A stretch of DNA of 64,000 nt, from assembly GCA_046727735.1 (NCBI GenBank), contig JBKPDF010000010.1, forward strand, positions 72,876 to 136,875, read 5' to 3'. Positions 58,447 to 64,000 of this stretch are shown piece by piece. This DNA is from AP-16 sp046727735. GTDB lineage: Bacteria > Pseudomonadota > Alphaproteobacteria > Rhizobiales > Xanthobacteraceae. Within the stretch, counting starts at the first letter, position 1. Each line of letters opens with the position of its first letter. Both the position numbers and the translations under genes were made by a program. Below the pieces are notes generated by a model. The model did no database searches. It was not told the DNA's origin and saw only the letters and a list, made by a program, of their open reading frames with translations.

Positions 58447-61044
58447 ATGGATTTCGAGAAATACACGGACCGCGCCCGCGGTTTCGTGCAATCCGCACAA
58501 TCGCTGGCCTTGCGCGAAGGCCACCAGCAGTTCGCCCCCGAGCATCTGCTCAAGGTGCTGCTCGACGACGCCGAGGGGCTCGCGGCAGGACTGATCGACC
58601 GCTCGGGGGGCCGTTCGCGCGAGGCGCTCGCCGCGGTCGAAGCGGGCCTCGGCAGAATTCCGAAGGTGTCCGGCGGCGGCGCCGGGCAGCTGTATCTCGC
58701 GCCGGGGACGGCGCGCGTATTCGACGCCGCCCAGAAAGCCGCGGAAAAAGCCGGTGACGGTTATGTGACGGTCGAGCGGCTGCTGCTCGCCCTCGCGCTC
58801 GACAAGGAGAGCGAGGCGGGAAACATCCTCGCGCGCGCCGGCGTCACCCCGCAAAACCTCAATGCGGCGATCAATGCGCTGCGCAAGGGCCGCACCGCCG
58901 ACAGCGCCTCGGCCGAGAGCGCCTATGACGCGCTCAAGCGGTATGCGCGCAACCTCACCGAAGCGGCCCGCAGCGGCAAGCTCGATCCGGTCATCGGCCG
59001 CGACGAGGAGATCCGCCGCACCGTGCAGGTGCTCTCGCGCCGGACCAAGAACAATCCGGTGCTGATCGGCGAACCCGGAGTCGGCAAAACCGCGATCGTC
59101 GAGGGGCTCGCTTCCCGCATCGTCAACGGCGATGTGCCCGAAAGCCTCGCCGACAAGCAGCTGCTCGCGCTCGACCTGGGCGCGCTGATTGCCGGCGCGA
59201 AATACCGCGGCGAATTCGAGGAGCGCCTGAAATCGGTACTCCAAGAGATCATCGCGGCCGAAGGCGGCATCATCCTGTTCATCGACGAGATGCACACGCT
59301 CGTCGGAGCCGGCAAGGCGGAAGGCGCCATGGACGCCTCCAATCTGCTCAAGCCGACGCTGGCGCGCGGCGAGCTGCACTGCATCGGCGCCACCACGCTC
59401 GACGAATACAAGAAGCACGTCGAGAAGGATGCGGCGCTGGCCCGGCGGTTCCAGCCGGTCTTCGTGTCGGAGCCCTCGGTCGAGGACACGATCTCGATTC
59501 TGCGCGGCTTGAAGGACAAATATGAGCAGCATCACGGCGTGCGGATCACCGACAGCGCGATCGTGGCGGCCGCGACGCTGTCGCACCGGTACATCACCGA
59601 CCGTTTCCTCCCCGACAAGGCGATCGACCTCGTCGACGAAGCCGCGGCGCGGCTGAAGATGCAGGTGGACTCCAAGCCCGAGGAGCTCGACTCGCTCGAC
59701 CGCGAGATTGTTCGCCTCAAGATCGAGCAGGAGGCGCTGCGCAAGGAGGCCGATCCCGGCTCCAAGGATCGCCTGGCGCGGCTCGAAAAAGAGCTCGCCG
59801 GGCTCGAGGAGCAATCCGCCGCGCTGACCGCCCGCTGGAAGGCCGAGAAGGACAAGCTCTCGGATGCCCAGAAGCTCAAGACGGAGCTCGAGCAGGCGCG
59901 CAACGAGCTCGCGGATGCGCAGCGGCGCGGCGAATACCAGCGCGCGGGCGAGCTCGCCTATGGCCGCATTCCCGAGCTCGAGAAGAAGCTCAAAGCCGTC
60001 GAATCTGCCGCCGCCGAGGGGGCCCTCGTCGAGGAGGCGGTCACCGCCGACCACGTCGCGCAAGTCGTCTCGCGCTGGACCGGCGTACCGGTCGAGCGAA
60101 TGCTGGAGGGCGAGCGCGAAAAGCTGCTGCGGATGGAGGACGAAATCGGCAAGCGCGTCGTCGGTCAGGCCGAGGCGGTGCAAGCGGTCTCGACCGCGGT
60201 GCGCCGCGCGCGCGCCGGGTTGCAGGATCCGCATCGGCCGATCGGGTCGTTCATGTTCCTGGGCCCGACCGGGGTCGGCAAAACCGAGCTCACCAAGGCG
60301 CTCGCCGAATTCCTGTTCGACGATGAGCAGGCGCTGATCCGTCTCGATATGTCGGAATACATGGAGAAGCATTCGGTCGCGCGCCTGATCGGTGCGCCGC
60401 CCGGTTACGTCGGCTATGAGGAAGGCGGCGCGCTGACCGAGGCCGTGCGGCGCCGTCCGTATCAGGTGGTGCTGTTCGATGAAATCGAGAAGGCGCACCC
60501 GGATGTGTTCAACGTGCTGCTGCAGGTGCTCGACGACGGCCGCTTGACCGACGGGCAGGGCCACACCGTCGATTTCCGCAACACGTTGATCGTGATGACA
60601 TCGAATCTCGGGGCCGAGTATCTGGTCAGCCAGCCGGAAGGCCAGGACACCGATGCGGTACGCGACCAAATCATGGCTGTGGTTCGCGCTAGCTTCCGTC
60701 CCGAGTTCCTCAACCGCGTCGACGAAATCATCCTGTTCCACCGGCTCAAGCGGCCGGAGATGAGCCGGATCGTCGACATCCAGATGCAGCGGCTGGCGAA
60801 GCTGCTGGAAGATCGCAAGATCACGATCGTGCTCGAAGCCTCGGCGCGCGAATGGCTCGCCGACAAGGGTTGGGATCCGGCCTACGGTGCCCGGCCGCTC
60901 AAGCGAGTGATCCAGAAATCCGTGCAGGATCCGCTGGCCGAGCTCATTCTGTCGGGCCGCATCAAGGACGGCGAGCGCGTCGTGATCTCGGCCGGCATCC
61001 ACGGCCTGGCATTCAATGGCGAGGCGGCCGCGCAGGCGGCGTAA
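58447..61044 (+). CDS. clpB: ATP-dependent disaggregase ClpB
   Basis: The 865-residue Hsp100 chaperone pulls proteins out of aggregates together with DnaK. Order of parts: N-domain (1-~150, 'YTDRARGFVQSAQSLALREG'); first AAA module with Walker A 'LIGEPGVGKTAIVEGLASRI' (~residue 208) and 'IILFIDEMHTLVGAGKAEGA'; coiled-coil M-domain (~400-525, 'SLDREIVRLKIEQEALRKEA'); second AAA module with Walker A 'FLGPTGVGKTELTKALAEFL' (~residue 606) and 'ARLIGAPPGYVGYEEGGALT' (pore loop). The length is standard. A strong ribosome site (GAGGGAG) precedes the ATG. It converges on the M23 peptidase gene with only 9 bp between stops. Confidence 0.97.
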   Translation: MDFEKYTDRARGFVQSAQSLALREGHQQFAPEHLLKVLLDDAEGLAAGLIDRSGGRSREALAAVEAGLGRIPKVSGGGAGQLYLAPGTARVFDAAQKAAEKAGDGYVTVERLLLALALDKESEAGNILARAGVTPQNLNAAINALRKGRTADSASAESAYDALKRYARNLTEAARSGKLDPVIGRDEEIRRTVQVLSRRTKNNPVLIGEPGVGKTAIVEGLASRIVNGDVPESLADKQLLALDLGALIAGAKYRGEFEERLKSVLQEIIAAEGGIILFIDEMHTLVGAGKAEGAMDASNLLKPTLARGELHCIGATTLDEYKKHVEKDAALARRFQPVFVSEPSVEDTISILRGLKDKYEQHHGVRITDSAIVAAATLSHRYITDRFLPDKAIDLVDEAAARLKMQVDSKPEELDSLDREIVRLKIEQEALRKEADPGSKDRLARLEKELAGLEEQSAALTARWKAEKDKLSDAQKLKTELEQARNELADAQRRGEYQRAGELAYGRIPELEKKLKAVESAAAEGALVEEAVTADHVAQVVSRWTGVPVERMLEGEREKLLRMEDEIGKRVVGQAEAVQAVSTAVRRARAGLQDPHRPIGSFMFLGPTGVGKTELTKALAEFLFDDEQALIRLDMSEYMEKHSVARLIGAPPGYVGYEEGGALTEAVRRRPYQVVLFDEIEKAHPDVFNVLLQVLDDGRLTDGQGHTVDFRNTLIVMTSNLGAEYLVSQPEGQDTDAVRDQIMAVVRASFRPEFLNRVDEIILFHRLKRPEMSRIVDIQMQRLAKLLEDRKITIVLEASAREWLADKGWDPAYGARPLKRVIQKSVQDPLAELILSGRIKDGERVVISAGIHGLAFNGEAAAQAA

Positions 61045-61053
61045 CGGTGCGAT

Positions 61054-63048
61054 CTATCGGCTCGCCGACTGCCCGGTCTGGGCGATGCGGGCCGGCGCGC
61101 GGCTGAGCAAACCCTCGAGCCGCTCGCGCTCGCGCTCGAACCCGGCGAGAACCGGACCTTCGAGCACCCGCCCGCGCGGCAACTTGATGCGCATCGGATC
61201 GACGAACCGGCTGTTGACCATGATCTCGTAGTGGAGATGCGCCCCGGTCGACAGCCCCGTCGAGCCGACGTATCCGATGATCTGGCCCTGGTGCACGCGG
61301 GCGCCGGACTGCAGCCCGCGGGCATATCCGGACATGTGACCGTAGGCGGTCTGATAGCCGTTGGCGTGACGCAAGCGCACGTATTTGCCGTATCCGGATT
61401 CCCAGCCGACCTTTTCGACCGTGCCGTTGCCGGAGGCGTAGATCGGCGTTCCGTTGGGGGCTGCCCAATCGACGCCGGTGTGCATTTTCATGTAGCCGAG
61501 GATCGGGTGGCGGCGGACGCCGAAGCCCGAACGCATCATGCCAAGCGTCACCGGCTTGCGGACCAGGAATTTCTTGGCGCTCTTGCCGCTCTCGTCATAA
61601 TAGTCGACGAGATTGTCGTCCGGCGCCTGGAAGCGGAAGTAACGCTTGGTCTCGCCGCCGACCGTCAACGACGCGAACAGCACGTCGTTCTTGCTTTCGC
61701 CGCTCTCGTCCTCGCCCGAGAACAACACGTCGAAGGAATCGCCCGGCTGCGCCCGGCGTTGGAAATCGACGTCGTAGGAGTAGATGCGGATCAGATCGTC
61801 GATCACGGGACGGGGCACTTGGTTGCGCAACGCCGTCTCGTAGATGCTCTGATAGAGCCGCACGGCGTTGGGATTGTCGTCGTCCTCGTCAGCTTCGGCG
61901 ACTTCGTTGTCGAGATGCTGCACGTCGACCGCGACGTACTTGCCGGCGTCGGAGAGCGCGGCCACGGCTTCGGCGCCGCTGTCGCCGAGCAGCATGACGC
62001 GAATGGGCTGCAGCCGCTGTCCGGCGCCCTCGCCGGGTGCCAGCAGGATACGCAGCTTCTGTCCGTCTTTGAGCGCGCCGTCGCGTCCGCGCGGTCCCAG
62101 CGCGGCGCTGATCGCCTTGACCTCCTCGGCCGTCGCGCCGAATTCCCGCTGCAGGATCGCGGCTACCGATTCGCCCTTCTTGGCCGTGACCGTGCGCTCG
62201 TTCCACGAATTGCCGCCGGTCGTCTGACTGGCGGTTTTCGGCAAGAGCGTGATGTTCTCGGGAACGATGCGGGCCTCGAAACCCACATAGGGATCGAGAC
62301 TGCCCTCGGCCGCATAGGCGAGCCTGGTACCGGGCTGAAGTCCGGCATTCACCGCCGGGCGGACCGAGCCGGCCGCCCATTCGGCGACGTCGCGAACGCG
62401 CGATACGATCTCTTCTAGCGGAAGGACGGCAGCGATCTTCGCCTTCGGCAGCGCCGCCGTAAGATCGCGCGTGACGAACGAGACCTCGGCATCGGGCTCC
62501 GCTTCGGCGGCGGCATCGCTTCCGGCCGCACCCCCCGGCGAGGCATCGGCGAGCAGTTTTTGCGGGTTGAACGGCGGGATGTTGGCGGAGAGTTCCGAGG
62601 TCGAAAGCGACAGGTTCGAGGCCACCCGGATGAACGGCCGAACACGGACCACCTCGCGGTCGCCGACGCGGGCCATCGTGGAGACGCGGATCACTTGGCG
62701 GGCCGCGTTGATCTCGCTTGCGGTCGGAAGCTTGTCGGTCTTGCGCGCGGTCGCGCCGAGCCGCTCGCTGATGCCGGCAAGGGTGCCGCGCAAAGCCGCC
62801 TCGATGCGTTCCGGGACCGCCCCGAACGTGGCCTCGCCGTCGAGCGCCGCATAAACGGCGCCGCCCATCAGCGCCGCGCCGCATAGCCCGGTGAGCACGG
62901 TGCCGCTGAACCACTGCACCGAGACCCGACGCCGGTCCACGAAGCCGGCATTCCCGCCGTCGACCGACAGCGGCGGCTCCTCGCCGAAATCGATCGAATC
63001 CGATTCCGCACGCAGTCGTGACGGGCCGCGCAGCTTGGCTTGGTCCAA
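61054..63048 (-). CDS. M23-family zinc metallopeptidase (peptidoglycan endopeptidase)
   Basis: The 664-residue protein has an N-terminal membrane helix (residues ~48-68, 'SGTVLTGLCGAALMGGAVYA'), a long middle part with a LysM/OapA-like segment ('ERTVTAKKGESVAAILQREF', ~residues 288-345), and a C-terminal LytM/M23 domain. The zinc ligands are His and Asp in 'YMKMHTGVDWAAPNGTPIYA', and the H-x-H in 'TGLSTGAHLHYEIMVNSRFV'. It should cut peptidoglycan cross-links in the periplasm, as MepM and ShyA do. The C-terminal tail after 'RGRVLEGP' is typical of the Rhizobiales form. A weakly conserved ribosome site precedes 63048. It is divergent from the rrn operon. Confidence 0.92.
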   Translation of the reverse strand: MDQAKLRGPSRLRAESDSIDFGEEPPLSVDGGNAGFVDRRRVSVQWFSGTVLTGLCGAALMGGAVYAALDGEATFGAVPERIEAALRGTLAGISERLGATARKTDKLPTASEINAARQVIRVSTMARVGDREVVRVRPFIRVASNLSLSTSELSANIPPFNPQKLLADASPGGAAGSDAAAEAEPDAEVSFVTRDLTAALPKAKIAAVLPLEEIVSRVRDVAEWAAGSVRPAVNAGLQPGTRLAYAAEGSLDPYVGFEARIVPENITLLPKTASQTTGGNSWNERTVTAKKGESVAAILQREFGATAEEVKAISAALGPRGRDGALKDGQKLRILLAPGEGAGQRLQPIRVMLLGDSGAEAVAALSDAGKYVAVDVQHLDNEVAEADEDDDNPNAVRLYQSIYETALRNQVPRPVIDDLIRIYSYDVDFQRRAQPGDSFDVLFSGEDESGESKNDVLFASLTVGGETKRYFRFQAPDDNLVDYYDESGKSAKKFLVRKPVTLGMMRSGFGVRRHPILGYMKMHTGVDWAAPNGTPIYASGNGTVEKVGWESGYGKYVRLRHANGYQTAYGHMSGYARGLQSGARVHQGQIIGYVGSTGLSTGAHLHYEIMVNSRFVDPMRIKLPRGRVLEGPVLAGFERERERLEGLLSRAPARIAQTGQSASR

Positions 63049-63351
63049 GAGTCGTCCCCGACGCGCCGTCGGCGCGCATTGCCGCGGAACCCGCGGCGCC
63101 GGTTGACCCGGCTATCCCCCGTTCGCGAAAACCACGAGACCATCACGGCGGCCGGTCGGCCAGCGACCGGAAATCCGGCGGCGCACGATCAGGATTCGTC
63201 GTCTTCAATGTAGAAGGACGACGGAGGAATGTGGCCGCAGTACGGCGTGACCGGCACCGGAACCCGCGCCGTACAGTTGTTGCGGTTCTCTCGTGTGAGG
63301 CCCACAAGGGCTTGGACGTTCCAGCCGCGAGGCGAAGGCGCCGGCTCGCGG

Positions 63352-63381
63352 TTGACAAGCCGAAAGCCGGCAGCATATATA
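63352..63381 (+). promoter_or_regulatory. rrn operon promoter
   Basis: TTGACA at 63352-63357 and TATATA at 63376-63381 are 18 nt apart (CATATA at 63374 would be 16). It is the best sigma-70 pair in the region and is ~340 nt upstream of the 16S 5' end. The AC/GC-rich start region after the -10 agrees with rRNA promoters in Rhizobiales. Confidence 0.7.
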
Positions 63382-63721
63382 ACCGTTCCACGGTGCGCCG
63401 CCCGCCCCGGCGTGATGGCGCGCCTATGAAGCCCTCACTGAGATGCTTTTGGCCCGGTTCCGATCGCCATCGGAAGCGTCGGGTTCGATGGCTCTCCGGG
63501 GCTTTGGGCGGGACCACCCCGGTCCCGGGCTGTTTGACAGGTGAATCGGAAGAAAGAGAAACGTGGACGGCGGGGTCCTTGCGGGCCGCCTCCTCGCGAG
63601 AGGGTGCGGCCGGACGAGACTCCGGCGGTCGACGTTTCAGGTCACACCATGGATCGCGCCAGCGGTCCTTTTGGTGACGGACCTCGTCAAACGTTGTGAT
63701 CGGCCGGTTCAAGTTCTCATC
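63382..63721 (+). other. 16S rRNA leader
   Basis: The transcribed leader contains a block near 63530-63575 (TTTGACAGGTGAATCGGAAG, then AAAGAGAAACGTGGACGG) that is conserved before 16S genes in Bradyrhizobium-type genomes, and which could carry antitermination signals. The segment just before the 16S start should pair with the 3' flank (outside the window) to form the RNase III stem. Together with 63049-63351, this 673-bp gap contains no protein gene. Confidence 0.6.

Positions 63722-64000
<279 letters not shown>

Noticed and set aside
58243..61002. 919-codon ORF antisense to clpB
   Set aside because: It lies wholly opposite clpB, with Leu/Arg/Asp-rich low-information sequence typical of the antisense frame of a GC-rich gene.

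Overview
This window looks like chromosomal DNA of a GC-rich alphaproteobacterium of the Hyphomicrobiales (Rhizobiales), probably near the Xanthobacteraceae/Nitrobacteraceae. The main evidence is the 5' end of a 16S rRNA gene at the right edge, which reads like Pseudolabrys/Rhodoplanes-type 16S. The gene set agrees: ethylmalonyl-CoA pathway, TIGR02302/DUF4175 and DUF2125 proteins, a free-standing MetX-MetW pair, and GGAAC-N16-CGTT (EcfG-type) promoter motifs. The placement rests on pattern recognition, not on a search.

Layout. 1-10 kb is mixed housekeeping and accessory sequence: the tail of an amino-acid-type ABC binding protein, an EamA exporter, glucarate dehydratase, a tautomerase, a TolA/TonB-like protein, a LysR regulator with a 16-bp palindrome at its start, a MATE exporter running into a broken DUF1127-like gene, tRNA-Leu(CAA), DsbB, an HNH nuclease, an esterase and an AlkA-like glycosylase. 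10.2-22.3 kb is the most coherent metabolic block. It encodes ethylmalonyl-CoA mutase, crotonyl-CoA carboxylase/reductase and (2S)-methylsuccinyl-CoA dehydrogenase, which are the signature enzymes of the ethylmalonyl-CoA pathway for acetyl-CoA assimilation. With them are a cobalamin adenosyltransferase (cofactor for the mutase), both ETF subunits (electron acceptor for the dehydrogenase), 3-hydroxybutyryl-CoA dehydrogenase, and a VapBC toxin-antitoxin pair inserted between them. 22.4-28.8 kb holds tlpA, argH, lptM, lysA and a large TIGR02302 envelope protein.

29-37 kb is an accessory stretch: cupin, cytochrome P450, small helical proteins and a dipeptide/oligopeptide ABC operon. The operon appears damaged, with frameshifts in the binding protein and in permease B and an Asp in place of the Walker A Gly in one ATPase. 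37-46.8 kb carries an SDR, a GT4 glycosyltransferase, a lone receiver domain, a small protein under a perfect EcfG-type promoter, a GFA protein, an FAD oxidoreductase with an HxlR regulator, an adenylate cyclase-TolB-TPR sensor, a universal stress protein and a CPA2 antiporter. 47.2-50.4 kb is ftsE-ftsX-(28-codon mini-ORF)-ydcF-plsC. 50.4-58.2 kb holds chaC, DUF2125, the aromatic/histidine genes tyrC-hisC-chorismate mutase, divergent metX-metW, and a MOSC protein. 58.4-63 kb has clpB and an M23 endopeptidase converging, followed by the rrn promoter, leader and 16S.

No CRISPR array, prophage or intact insertion sequence was recognised. Several families of short palindromic intergenic repeats occur. 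Indels cluster between 30.8 and 36.4 kb, with one more near 6.9 kb; they may be real decay or sequencing error, and the sequence alone cannot decide.
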